Source: Anaerohalosphaeraceae bacterium
GTDB taxonomy: Bacteria > Planctomycetota > Phycisphaerae > Sedimentisphaerales > Anaerohalosphaeraceae
Direction: 5' to 3'
Assembly (NCBI GenBank): GCA_035378985.1
Contig: DAOSUR010000016.1
Coordinates: 1 to 58,083 of the forward strand
DNA: 58,083 nt
The notes under the pieces were generated by a model. It was not told the origin of the DNA and did not search any database. It was given only the letters and a program-made list of their open reading frames with translations. Of this stretch, positions 1 to 8,874 are shown piece after piece (the first letter of the stretch is position 1; every line of letters starts with the position of its first letter). A program made the translations under genes and the position numbers.

Positions 1-1131
1 ACTGGTCCCCGGCAATCCGGCAAAACGACTTTGGCCAGAAAAGTTTTTCCTGATTATCTATATCTTTCTCTCGAAGAGCCGGATCAGGCCCACATTGCAC
101 AGGAAGACCCGCGAGGATTTCTGAGCCAATCTACAGACCCAATGATTCTTGACGAGGTGCAGAGGGTACCGAAATTACTTTCTTATATTCAGACAATAGT
201 GGACTTGGATAATCGTCCGGGACGTTTTGTGCTGACAGGTTCTCACAATTTTTTGCTGATGGAAGGCATCAGCCAATCTTTAGCAGGCCGTTGCGCCATA
301 TTTTATTTGCTGCCGTTTAGTCAGGCGGAGTTGAGAGGAAGGGAACCGATTGATATTGAACAATTGGATACCCCCAAAACCCTGACGGTTCCTGAAAAAA
401 AGGGGGACTTGTATGAGATGTTGTTTGCGGGATTCTATCCTCGCATTCATGACCGCGGTCTGGACCCTCAGGAATGGCTGGGCGATTATTTATCGACATA
501 CGTTGAGCGAGATGTTCGGCTGATTTCCAACATCGGGGATGCTCAGACGTTTCGGCGTTTTTTGGGTCTATGTGCTGCCCGCAGCGGACAACTGCTGAAT
601 CTTTCCTCTCTGGCTCGTGACTGCGGGATCACGGTGCTTACCGCCAGGAAATGGCTTTCGATACTCGAAACCAGTTTTCTTATTAAACTTCTGACTCCTT
701 ACTATGAAAATTTTAATAAGCGGTTGATCAAAACTCCAAAATTGTATTTTATTGATACGGGGTTGCTGTGCTGCCTGTTAAAAATTCGGTCTCCTGATGA
801 ACTGCAAAAGAGTGAGCTGCGGGGGCAGGTTTTTGAGACATGGGTTGTCGAGGAATTCATAAAAAACTGCTGTCACCGTAAGCGAGAACCGGATTTTTAT
901 TATTGGCGGGATTCAAACGGCCATGAAGTGGATTTGGTGGTCAGTCGGGGTACTGCTTTGCTGCCGATTTCCGTCAAATCCGGGCAAACCTTCAGCGAGG
1001 ATTTTATTAAAGAGTTGCTCTTCTGGCGGCGGCTGACCGGCTGTGACGAACATCCGGGCGTTGTCATTTACGGCGGAGACCAATTCTTTGAGTACAAAGG
1101 ATTTACGGTAGTACCCTGGTATATGCTTTAG
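1..1131 (+). CDS. AAA-family ATPase with DUF4143 C-terminal domain (5' truncated)
   Basis: The reading frame is open from base 1, so the gene starts left of the window. The first visible residues form a Walker A P-loop (TGPRQSGKTTLARK). A Walker B-like ILDEVQ follows about 50 residues later. The C-terminal third carries the DUF4143 signature, including FYYWRDSNGHEVDLVV, which resembles a PD-(D/E)XK-type nuclease core. Proteins of this family are single-gene ATPases of unknown role, often mobile and sometimes discussed as toxin/antitoxin or defence related. It stands alone here, with a 77-bp gap before the next, convergent gene. The family assignment is firm. The cellular role is unknown. Confidence 0.9.
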   Translation, partial: TGPRQSGKTTLARKVFPDYLYLSLEEPDQAHIAQEDPRGFLSQSTDPMILDEVQRVPKLLSYIQTIVDLDNRPGRFVLTGSHNFLLMEGISQSLAGRCAIFYLLPFSQAELRGREPIDIEQLDTPKTLTVPEKKGDLYEMLFAGFYPRIHDRGLDPQEWLGDYLSTYVERDVRLISNIGDAQTFRRFLGLCAARSGQLLNLSSLARDCGITVLTARKWLSILETSFLIKLLTPYYENFNKRLIKTPKLYFIDTGLLCCLLKIRSPDELQKSELRGQVFETWVVEEFIKNCCHRKREPDFYYWRDSNGHEVDLVVSRGTALLPISVKSGQTFSEDFIKELLFWRRLTGCDEHPGVVIYGGDQFFEYKGFTVVPWYML

Positions 1132-1208
1132 CAGGATTTGAGGGCTTGTGTGTCGGAACTGTTTCCTTGCGAAAAGACGTGCCTCGGCGCAGCCGGATAG
1201 TTTGGGGT

Positions 1209-2282
1209 TTATCCAGAGGCGGAGTTTCGGGTGGACAGGCCGGAGCGGGACTGGGGCTGGGCCTGGCTGCGGATTTCCTCCAGCAGCGGCGGGAAATGCA
1301 GGGTCGGCCGGATGGGCATCTCGGGCTCGAGATTTAGGATGTGGTAGATTTTCCAGCGTTCGGTTTCCACCGGATAAATCAGCAGGTCGGCCTCAAATCC
1401 TTCCGGTGTCGGGGAGGACAGCAGGGGGGCCGGCAGAGGCGAAGGAACGGCATCCGGGCAGATTCCGGGCACCAGCAGCGGGACGACGGGTCGAAAGCCC
1501 AGTCCGGTAGAGAAATTCCGTTTTTTCATTTCCACAAAGAAATAGAATCCGCCGCTGTACCAATTGCCTTCGATTTGGTGAGCTGCTTCCTTCGCGACGG
1601 AGGCGGGCTGGACCTCCAAATGAGCCAGGGCACGCTGGAGGGCTTCCGTCATTCCTTTGTTGTAGGGCTGTTCGGAACGAAGCACGTATCCGGCCAGAGA
1701 AATGCCGAGCAGGTCGGAGTAGGTATCCTCCCACGAGAAAGCGGAAATGTGTTCGGAGAAGATCCCGCTGGAGGCAAAGCCGAACCAGGTGAGGATTTCG
1801 TGCCAGACCAGACTCCAGTGTGTGAAGGTCTGGGCCATCCGCACGGACGTTTCGAAGGCGAGGGCCTTTTTCTTTTCTTCGGGGAAGGTGTGCCATCCGG
1901 GCGGATAGGTGATCAGGGCGGTATAGTGTGAGGGTTCGATGATGTGGTAGGAGATTTGGGTTTTTCCCTCCAGGAGGGCCGAATAAAGAATCTGCTGGAG
2001 ATAAGCCGTACGGTCGGCAGCCTCCCGGACATGCCCGATGTCAATAAAGCCGCCTCGGCACGTGTACACCATGCCGACTTTCTCGCCGCTGGAAGACTGA
2101 TAATGATGCCTGCCGAGCCGGTCCGGTTCGAGGAAAGTCATTCCTCCCGGAGCTCCGAAAAAGGCCCCGAGCCGGCGGCGCGGCTGTCGGGGGCCGGCAC
2201 AGCCGGCTTCCAGCAGCATGGCCAGCAGGACCATCAGCTGTATTGAGAGACGGAACTTTTTATGGGACGTTGAGGTTTTCAT
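1209..2282 (-). CDS. Putative lipoprotein, DUF4056-like
   Basis: A 357-residue protein with a type II signal peptide: basic MKTSTSHKKFR, a hydrophobic stretch and the lipobox LEAGC (Cys near residue 28), so it is probably anchored in a membrane facing the periplasm. The segment GMVYTCRGGFIDIGHVREAAD and a later WHEILTWFGF resemble the DUF4056 family of exported bacterial proteins. The latter contains an H-E pair that could be metal-binding or catalytic, but no function is known. AGAGGA lies upstream of the ATG. It is divergent from the GT2 gene at 2423 and is not obviously in an operon. The C-terminal 30 residues are low-complexity and rich in Ser, Gln and Arg. Confidence 0.72.
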   Translation of the reverse strand: MKTSTSHKKFRLSIQLMVLLAMLLEAGCAGPRQPRRRLGAFFGAPGGMTFLEPDRLGRHHYQSSSGEKVGMVYTCRGGFIDIGHVREAADRTAYLQQILYSALLEGKTQISYHIIEPSHYTALITYPPGWHTFPEEKKKALAFETSVRMAQTFTHWSLVWHEILTWFGFASSGIFSEHISAFSWEDTYSDLLGISLAGYVLRSEQPYNKGMTEALQRALAHLEVQPASVAKEAAHQIEGNWYSGGFYFFVEMKKRNFSTGLGFRPVVPLLVPGICPDAVPSPLPAPLLSSPTPEGFEADLLIYPVETERWKIYHILNLEPEMPIRPTLHFPPLLEEIRSQAQPQSRSGLSTRNSASG

Positions 2283-2407
2283 ATCTCGTTCCTCTATTTA
2301 CATACCTCAACGGAGTTCAAAAAGCAAATCGACAATCTCAAAAAGCCGATAAAGTCCAGGGAAAACGGGTTTGGTACAAAAGACTGGTTTCGAGGACTTT
2401 TGGAAGG

Positions 2408-2413
2408 TATAAT
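2408..2413 (+). promoter_or_regulatory. -10 box abutting the GT2 start codon
   Basis: A perfect TATAAT lies only 9 nt before the ATG at 2423. No Shine-Dalgarno sequence is visible. If used, the transcript would begin at or just before the start codon (leaderless). No good -35 box is seen at 16-18 bp spacing (TGGTTT at 17 bp). Confidence 0.45.
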
Positions 2414-2422
2414 CGCGCTGAT

Positions 2423-3406
2423 ATGGAAGAACCCAAGCTGGATTTGTCGATTGTGATTCCGGTTTTTAACGAGGAATCAAATCTGGAACCTCTTCATCGA
2501 GAGATCGAGTCGGTGCTGTCCGGGCAGGGGCTGACGTATGAGATTTTGGCCGTTGATGACGGAAGTACCGACGAAAGTTTTGAAACGCTTCAGAAGATTC
2601 AGAAGACCGAACCCCATCTTCGGATTATCCGGTTTCGGCGGAATTTCGGCCAGACGGCGGCCTTAAGCGCCGGCTTTAAGCATGCCCGGGGTCGGGTGAT
2701 TATTCCGATGGATGCGGACGGGCAGAATGACCCGGCGGATATTCCGCGTCTGCTCAAGAAACTCCAGGAGGGCTATGACATCGTTTCCGGCTGGCGGAAA
2801 GAGCGCAAGGACAACCCCGTTACCCGGACACTGCCCAGCCGGATTGCCAACTGGCTCATCGGGCGGATTACCGGGGTGCGGCTGCACGACTACGGATGCA
2901 CCCTGAAGGCGTATCGGGCGGAATCGCTTAAGTCCATTCGTTTGTATGGGGAGATGCATCGGTTTATTCCTGCTTTGGCGCGGTGGGGCGGCGAGAAGGT
3001 TGCGGAGGTTGTCGTTAACCATCGGCCTCGGCGGCACGGCAAAACGAAATACGGACTGAACCGGATCTTCAAGGTTCTGCTGGATTTGATTACGATTAAG
3101 TTTCTGGCCTCTTTTTCGACCAAGCCGATTTACGTGTTCGGGGGTCTGGGAATGGTCTGTCTGCTTGGTTCGATTGTTTCGGGCGCGGTGGTTCTGTATA
3201 TGAAGCTTGCCCTGCAGTACTCGATGAACCGCAATCCGCTGCTGATTGTTTCGCTGATTCTGATGACGACGGCGGTTCAGTTTGTGCTGATGGGGCTTTT
3301 GGCGGAGATTCTGGTGCGGACCTATCATGAATCGCAGGACCGCCCAACCTATGTGATTGAACGGATTCTGGAGCCGGCGGGGTCTGCCGGACAGGACAAG
3401 GGGTAA
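2423..3406 (+). CDS. GT2 glycosyltransferase, polyprenyl-phosphate sugar transferase type (DPM1/GtrB-like)
   Basis: The N-terminal GT-A domain opens with LDLSIVIPVFNEESNL and has the nucleotide-binding VDDGSTDES and the PMDADGQND acidic metal motif. Two strongly hydrophobic C-terminal segments (about residues 230-310) give the layout of DPM1/GtrB/ArnC enzymes. These load a sugar from a nucleotide donor onto undecaprenyl phosphate at the inner face of the cytoplasmic membrane. The frame is open for 60 codons upstream, but that part has no family similarity and overlaps the divergent gene, so the ATG next to the -10 box was chosen. The next gene, a GT-C-like membrane protein, starts 6 bp downstream and could use the lipid-linked sugar. 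Confidence 0.88.
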   Translation: MEEPKLDLSIVIPVFNEESNLEPLHREIESVLSGQGLTYEILAVDDGSTDESFETLQKIQKTEPHLRIIRFRRNFGQTAALSAGFKHARGRVIIPMDADGQNDPADIPRLLKKLQEGYDIVSGWRKERKDNPVTRTLPSRIANWLIGRITGVRLHDYGCTLKAYRAESLKSIRLYGEMHRFIPALARWGGEKVAEVVVNHRPRRHGKTKYGLNRIFKVLLDLITIKFLASFSTKPIYVFGGLGMVCLLGSIVSGAVVLYMKLALQYSMNRNPLLIVSLILMTTAVQFVLMGLLAEILVRTYHESQDRPTYVIERILEPAGSAGQDKG

Positions 3407-3411
3407 AGGGA

Positions 3412-5532
3412 ATGCGGGCCGAACGGCGGAGGAAAACGGCGGCTTCAGCGCCCCCGGAAAAGGCAAACCGGAGAGGCCTGTCTTCTCTTGGACTTCTGGC
3501 CGGGCTGCTGCCGGCGATTCTGTTTTTTGCGGCGGGCAAGTATCTGGAATTTCGCCAGGATGACCCTTTTGACAGCGGGGCGTACGTCTATTCTGCGGCT
3601 CATCTTTTAAATGGAGGACAACTGGGGGTTGATGAAGCTCCGTCCGCTCAGCCCGGCACGCTGCTGGTCAATGTTCTCGGGGTTGCCTGTTTCGGATTCA
3701 ATGAAACCGGTCCGCAGATTATTCAGACTTTCCTGCAGGTGCTGGCCCTGGCGGCGATGTTTGGGGCGGTGCGTTTGCTGTACGGGATGACGGCGGCGGT
3801 TTTTTCCGTGACGGCGGCGGCCGCTTATTTGTCATCGCCGCATCTGGCCAAGTTCGGCAACACCAAAGAGCAGTATATGATTGCGATGATGGTGCTGTCG
3901 GTGTGCCTGTGGATTTTTTATGAGCAGACCGACCGGAAGGTCTGGCTGATTCTGACGGGGGCGGCGCTGATTTGGCCGTATTATTTCAAGGCGACGGGGC
4001 TGTCGGTTGATGCGGCCTTTGCAGTATATTTTCTGGGGAGGGCTTTCGGGGGAAAAATCGGATTTCGCCGCTTTCAGGAGGAATTGGGACTGCTGCTGGC
4101 GGGGGCGGCGGCGGGTCTTCTTCCGCTGGCGCTGTTTTTCTTCTGGCAGCGTCAGGCGGGCTGGCTGTGGAACAGTTTTCCCGTGCTGGTTTTAAAAGCG
4201 GTTGTGCTGGCGGATGCGGCGGTTCTGGCGGTCTGGGGGATTCGGCGGACTTCTGTATTGTCGCGGGCGGTTGGTCTGTGCCGTCGGGTGCGTCCGTTGG
4301 TCTGGGCGGCGGGTCTTATCGCCTTGGCGGCTGCGGCGGCGGTCGGCTCTGTTCTGGTTTATCAGGCCGACGGCAGTGAGATGAATGATGTTCGTTCGTA
4401 TCTGACGAACCTTTTTTTTGTGAAGATTCCTCTTAACGGCTGGCATTGGGTATCCGGGCATCTGCATGCGGTTGTCCGAGCGGCGGGCGCGGATACCCCC
4501 TATATTGCGGACAGCCGAAGAGTTTTTCCTCTTTCCAGGCAGGCGCCGATTGTTTTTCGTTATTATGGTTCTGTTGCGCTGCCGATTGCGGCGGCTTTGG
4601 TTTCGCTGGGGGCGGCCCTGGTTCGGTTTCTCGTGAAAATCCGCAAGGTGCGGCCGATTCCGCTTCCGGAGCGAATCATCTGGCTGCTGGGGCTCTGGTG
4701 GCTGCTGGATGCGGCGTTTGTGTGGATCAGCCCGCATTCGTATGAACAATATTATCTGCCGCTGTGTGCCTCCGGGGCGATGGCAGGGGCCTATGCCGTA
4801 TGGCTGTATGGCTGCCGGATGCAGCAAAGCGAGTTTCGTCTTCCCTATTGGGTGACAGCGGCGGCGGCCGTGCTGGTGATGACGGCGATGGTTTGGCCGC
4901 TGGTGTTCGGCTTTTCGAGAAGCCCCTATTCCGGGCAGCCCTATCAGGACCCCCGGACGGGACAGCCGATGCGCCAGCGCGGCTATGTGCAGGCCTTTCA
5001 GGAGCCGCGTCAAACGGGGCTGTGGGAAAAAATCGGCGATTACATTCGAACGCATTCGACTCCGCAGGACCGCATCTACGTCTGGGGCTGGTATCCGGGG
5101 ATTTATGTGCGGGCGCAGCGTCTGGCTCCGACGCCCCGTGCCTTCGAGCAGGGGATGCATATTCTGCCGCCGGAGCGTCTGGCCGGTTTTGTTCTGCATC
5201 TAATCGAATGCTTTGAGAAGCAGCCGCCGATTTTTCTGGTGGACAGCCGGAAGCGGCACTTCCCGTTTGACCGGCCGCCGCTGGAGCTGTGGCCTGTGAT
5301 GCCCAGCCGACAGGGCGGACAGATGCCGGCATTTGTCCCGTCGGACCCGGCGGTCCTCGGCACGTATGAACAATCCTGGCGGGCGTTTCTCGAAAAGCAG
5401 TTCGGACCGGAGGAAGCCCGGCGGTTTGATGCGATGAAGCCCCTGCGGGATTATGTGATGGCGCATTATCGGATTGTGCAGGAGGTTTCGTCGCCCTACA
5501 GCCATGTGCTGCTGGAGCGGAAAGGCAGATAG
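3412..5532 (+). CDS. Polytopic membrane protein, GT-C (PMT/ArnT-like) glycosyltransferase candidate
   Basis: A 706-residue protein with about ten or more hydrophobic segments starting near residue 25, followed by a soluble C-terminal third (about residues 520-706). After the first membrane segment comes FRQDDPFDSGAYVYSAAHLLN, an acidic loop (DDPFD) in the position of the catalytic D/E motif of GT-C enzymes that use polyprenyl-phosphate sugars. The C-terminal domain contains YVWGWYPGIYVRA, often seen in this type. It follows a polyprenyl-phosphate sugar synthase by 6 bp, so the pair plausibly makes a lipid-linked sugar and transfers it outside the membrane. Acceptor and sugar are unknown. Confidence 0.72.
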   Translation: MRAERRRKTAASAPPEKANRRGLSSLGLLAGLLPAILFFAAGKYLEFRQDDPFDSGAYVYSAAHLLNGGQLGVDEAPSAQPGTLLVNVLGVACFGFNETGPQIIQTFLQVLALAAMFGAVRLLYGMTAAVFSVTAAAAYLSSPHLAKFGNTKEQYMIAMMVLSVCLWIFYEQTDRKVWLILTGAALIWPYYFKATGLSVDAAFAVYFLGRAFGGKIGFRRFQEELGLLLAGAAAGLLPLALFFFWQRQAGWLWNSFPVLVLKAVVLADAAVLAVWGIRRTSVLSRAVGLCRRVRPLVWAAGLIALAAAAAVGSVLVYQADGSEMNDVRSYLTNLFFVKIPLNGWHWVSGHLHAVVRAAGADTPYIADSRRVFPLSRQAPIVFRYYGSVALPIAAALVSLGAALVRFLVKIRKVRPIPLPERIIWLLGLWWLLDAAFVWISPHSYEQYYLPLCASGAMAGAYAVWLYGCRMQQSEFRLPYWVTAAAAVLVMTAMVWPLVFGFSRSPYSGQPYQDPRTGQPMRQRGYVQAFQEPRQTGLWEKIGDYIRTHSTPQDRIYVWGWYPGIYVRAQRLAPTPRAFEQGMHILPPERLAGFVLHLIECFEKQPPIFLVDSRKRHFPFDRPPLELWPVMPSRQGGQMPAFVPSDPAVLGTYEQSWRAFLEKQFGPEEARRFDAMKPLRDYVMAHYRIVQEVSSPYSHVLLERKGR

Positions 5533-5540
5533 GTCGTCGG

Positions 5541-6698
5541 ATGCCCAGACTGAAGATTCTGACGCTGAATTATGAATTTCCACCCATCGGCGGGGGGGCG
5601 GCGCCGGTGACGCTGGAGCTGTGCCGCCAGTTTGTCCGGCTGGGGCACCGCACGGATGTGGTAACGATGCGGTTTCGCGGTTTGCCCGCTTATGAAGAGA
5701 TAGAGGGGGTTCGCGTGTTTCGAACGCCGTGTATCCGGCGGCGGGCGGATTTGTGCCGCATCCACGAGATGGCCTCTTATCTTATTGGGGCATATCCCGC
5801 CGTTGATCGGCTTCTTCGGGAAACTCGATATGATATTGTCCATACGCATTTTATCATTCCAACCGGTCCGCTGGGTTTGCGGGTTCGTCGAAAGGCGGGC
5901 TGTCCGTGGGTGATTACCGTCCACGGCAGCGATGTGCCCGGGTACAATCCGGACCGGTTTCGTGTAGCGCATCGGCTTTTGTTTCCCTACTGGCGGCGTC
6001 TGGTGCAGCAGGCCGATGGGGTGGTCAGTCCCAGCGGGTCTCTTCGCGCTCTTTTGAAGCGTTCCTGTCCGATGCTGGATGTACGGGTGATTCCCAATGG
6101 AATTGAAAGCGGTTTTTTTGCTCCGGATGCTCCGAAAAGGCCGCAGATTTTGGCATGCAGCCGGCTGCTGCCTCGCAAAGGGATTCAGTATCTGATTGAG
6201 GCCGTTCGGGATGTGCCGCTCGGCTGGCCGGTGCATATTGTCGGAGACGGCCCGTATCTGCCGACCCTGCGGGCGCTGGCGGAGGGGTCGAAGACCCCGA
6301 TTCATTTTCACGGCTGGCTGGAACGCGGCGATTCGCGTTTTAAGGAGCTCTATGAGTCCAGCGCCGTCTTTGTTTTTCCCTCGGAGGCGGAGAACTTTCC
6401 GACGGTGCTGCTGGAGGCAATGGCGGCCGGCTGCGCCGTGATTACGACGGATGCAGGGGGGTGCTCGGAAGCAGCCGGAGAGGCCGCCCTCTATGTCAGG
6501 CCGCGGGATGTCGAGGGGCTGCGGACGCAATTGCTGGAATTGATTGCGAATCCGCATCTTCGGGAGCAGTGGTCTCAAAAGGCCCGAGCAAGAGCGGCGG
6601 ATTTTTCCTGGCCGGGCATTGCCCGAATGTATCTGGAACTTTTTGAAGGCCTTCTGCGGAAGGATTCAGCCGGCGGTTCAAGACAGGAACGACGATGA
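5541..6698 (+). CDS. GT4-family glycosyltransferase
   Basis: A 385-residue GT-B enzyme. The N-terminal acceptor domain has the glycine-rich loop typical of GT4 (NYEFPPIGGGAAPVTLELCR) and DIVHTHF. The C-terminal donor domain has ILACSRLLPRKGIQYLIEA, HFHGWLERGD and the E-x7-E element (FPSEAENFPTVLLEAMAAG). It transfers an activated sugar with retention in a surface glycan pathway. It starts 8 bp after the GT-C-like gene, and its stop codon overlaps the start of the next GT4 gene by 4 bp (ATGA), so translation is probably coupled. The sugar cannot be told from sequence. Confidence 0.9.
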   Translation: MPRLKILTLNYEFPPIGGGAAPVTLELCRQFVRLGHRTDVVTMRFRGLPAYEEIEGVRVFRTPCIRRRADLCRIHEMASYLIGAYPAVDRLLRETRYDIVHTHFIIPTGPLGLRVRRKAGCPWVITVHGSDVPGYNPDRFRVAHRLLFPYWRRLVQQADGVVSPSGSLRALLKRSCPMLDVRVIPNGIESGFFAPDAPKRPQILACSRLLPRKGIQYLIEAVRDVPLGWPVHIVGDGPYLPTLRALAEGSKTPIHFHGWLERGDSRFKELYESSAVFVFPSEAENFPTVLLEAMAAGCAVITTDAGGCSEAAGEAALYVRPRDVEGLRTQLLELIANPHLREQWSQKARARAADFSWPGIARMYLELFEGLLRKDSAGGSRQERR

Positions 6699-7837
6699 AT
6701 ACAGATGAAAAAAAGGTCATTTCCGTTTGTTTTGTTTGTCCGAAGGCCTATGGTCTGTTTGACCCGTCGGTCAAGACCTATTACGGCGGGGCGGAGGTGG
6801 ATTTGTATATGCTGGCAACGGAGCTGGCCAAAGACCCCGCCTTTTCGGTTTCGTTTATTTGTGCGGATTACGGGCAGCCTGACGAGCAGGTGCGGGAGAA
6901 TGTGCGGCTTTTGACCGGGATGGATTTTCGCCGCAATCCGGTCTGTTCGGCCTGGCGGCTGTGGCGGACTCTGATGAAAGCCGATGCGCAGTTTTATATG
7001 CTCGAAACGGCCTCACCGGGGGTGCCGCTGGTCTATGCCTTCTGTCGGCTGCACGGGCGGCGTTTCCTGTACCGGACGGCCAGTCAGATGGAATTTGACG
7101 GAACATATCGGGCCCAGCATCCGGTGTTGGGGCGTTTGTTTTACCGGGTGCTGTGCAAGGCCGACTGTGTGTTTATCCAGAATCACCAGGATCAGGAACA
7201 GCTCCGAAGGGCGGCAGGCGCCGAGTCCATCGTGATGCCGAACGGACAGCGTCTGACGGAGCCGGCCGGACAGGAGAAGACCTTTATCCTTTGGGTGGGC
7301 CGCTCGGCAAAGGTCAAACACCCGGAGCGGTTTGTGGAGCTGGCTCGGCGTTTTCCGCAGGAATCCTTTGTGATGGTGTGCCGTCCGGCCACCGGAGATA
7401 TGGAGTATGAAGCCCTGCGCAGGCAGGCCGAATCGACGCCCAACCTGCGGTTTTATCCGGATGTGGATTTTTTTGAATTGGGACGTTTCTTTGCCGCCGC
7501 CAAGGTGTTCGTGAATACATCAGATGCGGAGGGGTTTCCCAATACGTTCATTCAGGCGGCAGCGGGCGGGACGGCGATTTTGTCCTGGCGGGTCAATCCG
7601 GATGACTTTCTGACCAAGTACCAGTGCGGTCTGGCCTGCGGCGGGGCGATGGAGCGTCTGGTCAAGGGGCTCGAGTTTCTGCTGGAGCGGCAGCGGTATT
7701 CAGAAATCGGTCAAAACGGCTTGCGGTATGTGCGCGAGCACCATGATATTTCTGTGCTGGCCGAGCGGTACAAGGAGATTTTGAGGGGTCTTGCGGCGGG
7801 GAAGAACGGCAGGGACTCCGCTCGAAGGGGCGGCTAA
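6695..7837 (+). CDS. GT4-like glycosyltransferase
   Basis: A 380-residue GT-B protein. It opens with SVCFVCPKAYGLFDPSVKTY and YYGGAEVDLYMLATELAKD, the acceptor-side loop of GT4 enzymes. The donor domain has LWVGRSAKVKHPERFVELAR and NTSDAEGFPNTFIQAAAGG (E-x-F-P-N). It is the last gene of the + strand glycosyltransferase run, linked to the previous one through an ATGA overlap. Its stop overlaps by 4 bp with the stop of the convergent GT4 gene, leaving no room for an intergenic terminator. Substrate unknown. Confidence 0.87.
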   Translation: MNTDEKKVISVCFVCPKAYGLFDPSVKTYYGGAEVDLYMLATELAKDPAFSVSFICADYGQPDEQVRENVRLLTGMDFRRNPVCSAWRLWRTLMKADAQFYMLETASPGVPLVYAFCRLHGRRFLYRTASQMEFDGTYRAQHPVLGRLFYRVLCKADCVFIQNHQDQEQLRRAAGAESIVMPNGQRLTEPAGQEKTFILWVGRSAKVKHPERFVELARRFPQESFVMVCRPATGDMEYEALRRQAESTPNLRFYPDVDFFELGRFFAAAKVFVNTSDAEGFPNTFIQAAAGGTAILSWRVNPDDFLTKYQCGLACGGAMERLVKGLEFLLERQRYSEIGQNGLRYVREHHDISVLAERYKEILRGLAAGKNGRDSARRGG

Positions 7838-8868
7838 CACTTTCCGCCGCCGAGGACCAGCCGGAAGATTTCCGCCAGACGTTCGCTGAGAATCTCCACG
7901 GAAAAGAACTCTTCGATGATTCGCCTGCCTGTCTGTCCCATGCTCTGCCGCAGAGAGGGATTGCGGGAAAGGGTTTCGAGCGCCTCCACCCATTCGTCGA
8001 TTGTCCGGGCGGCCAGAGCCGCCGGGCCTTTGGCCAGCACCTGTTTGTTCATTCCGACCGGCGAGACCACGGCGGGCAGACCGGAGGCCATGTACTGAAG
8101 CATTTTGAAACTGCATTTGCCCCGCGTCCAGGGGTCATCGGCAAGCGGCATCAGGCCTACGCTCATCCGATGAAGCAGGCGGGTTTCATCGTTCGGATTC
8201 CAAAAGTGAAACTCGATTCGGTCGGGCGGAATATGTTCGGGCTTCCAAAGTCCGTTGGAGATTATCAGGAAACGGCTGTCAGGATGCGCTTTCAGAAAAC
8301 GCTCCAGTGCCGGCTCAATCATCTGAAGGTATTTGTGATTGGAGCGGGAGCCGGTCCAGCCGATGACGAAGGGCTGCTCCGGATTGTCGGAGGCGGGTTT
8401 GGGAGTAAAGCGCCGGGTGTCGATTCCGGTCGGGACGACGAAAATGCTTCGGCAGTACCGGCTGTAGTAGTCGGCCAGATAGTCGTTGCCGGCGATGACG
8501 GCATCCATCCCGCGGGCGACCCAGGGCTGACCGAGGCGGCCCAGCGGCGGGCGAAGCCAGATGGCATCGTCCACATCGAGAATGCGGGGACGCTTCAGAA
8601 GCCGCTCAAAGGTGGCGTATCCCTGCACCAGCTCGCGGCTGAGCCAGATGAGGTCGGCCCGGCGGGATTGAAACAGGGCGGGGATTCGGGCGGCCATTTT
8701 GAACGGACTGGGCAGGCCGCAGCTTTCTCCCCAGCGGGGGATGTATTCGGTGACGGTGATGCCGAATCGGCTCAGAGGCTGGATGTACTGGCGGACGCGA
8801 AAGCGTGTAGAGGCGGTTTTCAGCCCGCCGGTCAGGGCAGCGATTTGAATGGGGGATTGAGCGGTCAT
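7834..8868 (-). CDS. GT4-like glycosyltransferase, last gene of the dxr-rseP-GT operon
   Basis: A 344-residue GT-B protein. The C-terminal donor domain is clear: FVIGWTGSRSNHKYLQMIEP, then GLMPLADDPWTRGKCSFKML and QYMASGLPAVVSPVG. The N-terminal half begins with ALTGGLKTASTRFRVRQYI, a form seen in enzymes of exopolysaccharide and LPS clusters. It lies 6 bp after the preceding GT2 gene and is the sixth gene of a contiguous minus-strand run beginning at dxr. Acceptor and donor sugars are unknown. Confidence 0.85.
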   Translation of the reverse strand: MTAQSPIQIAALTGGLKTASTRFRVRQYIQPLSRFGITVTEYIPRWGESCGLPSPFKMAARIPALFQSRRADLIWLSRELVQGYATFERLLKRPRILDVDDAIWLRPPLGRLGQPWVARGMDAVIAGNDYLADYYSRYCRSIFVVPTGIDTRRFTPKPASDNPEQPFVIGWTGSRSNHKYLQMIEPALERFLKAHPDSRFLIISNGLWKPEHIPPDRIEFHFWNPNDETRLLHRMSVGLMPLADDPWTRGKCSFKMLQYMASGLPAVVSPVGMNKQVLAKGPAALAARTIDEWVEALETLSRNPSLRQSMGQTGRRIIEEFFSVEILSERLAEIFRLVLGGGKC

Positions 8869-8874
8869 AGCAGT

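Noticed and set aside
2243..2422. 60-codon upstream extension of the GT2 gene
   Set aside because: It overlaps the divergent lipoprotein gene, has no GT similarity, and the -10 box lies just before the inner ATG.
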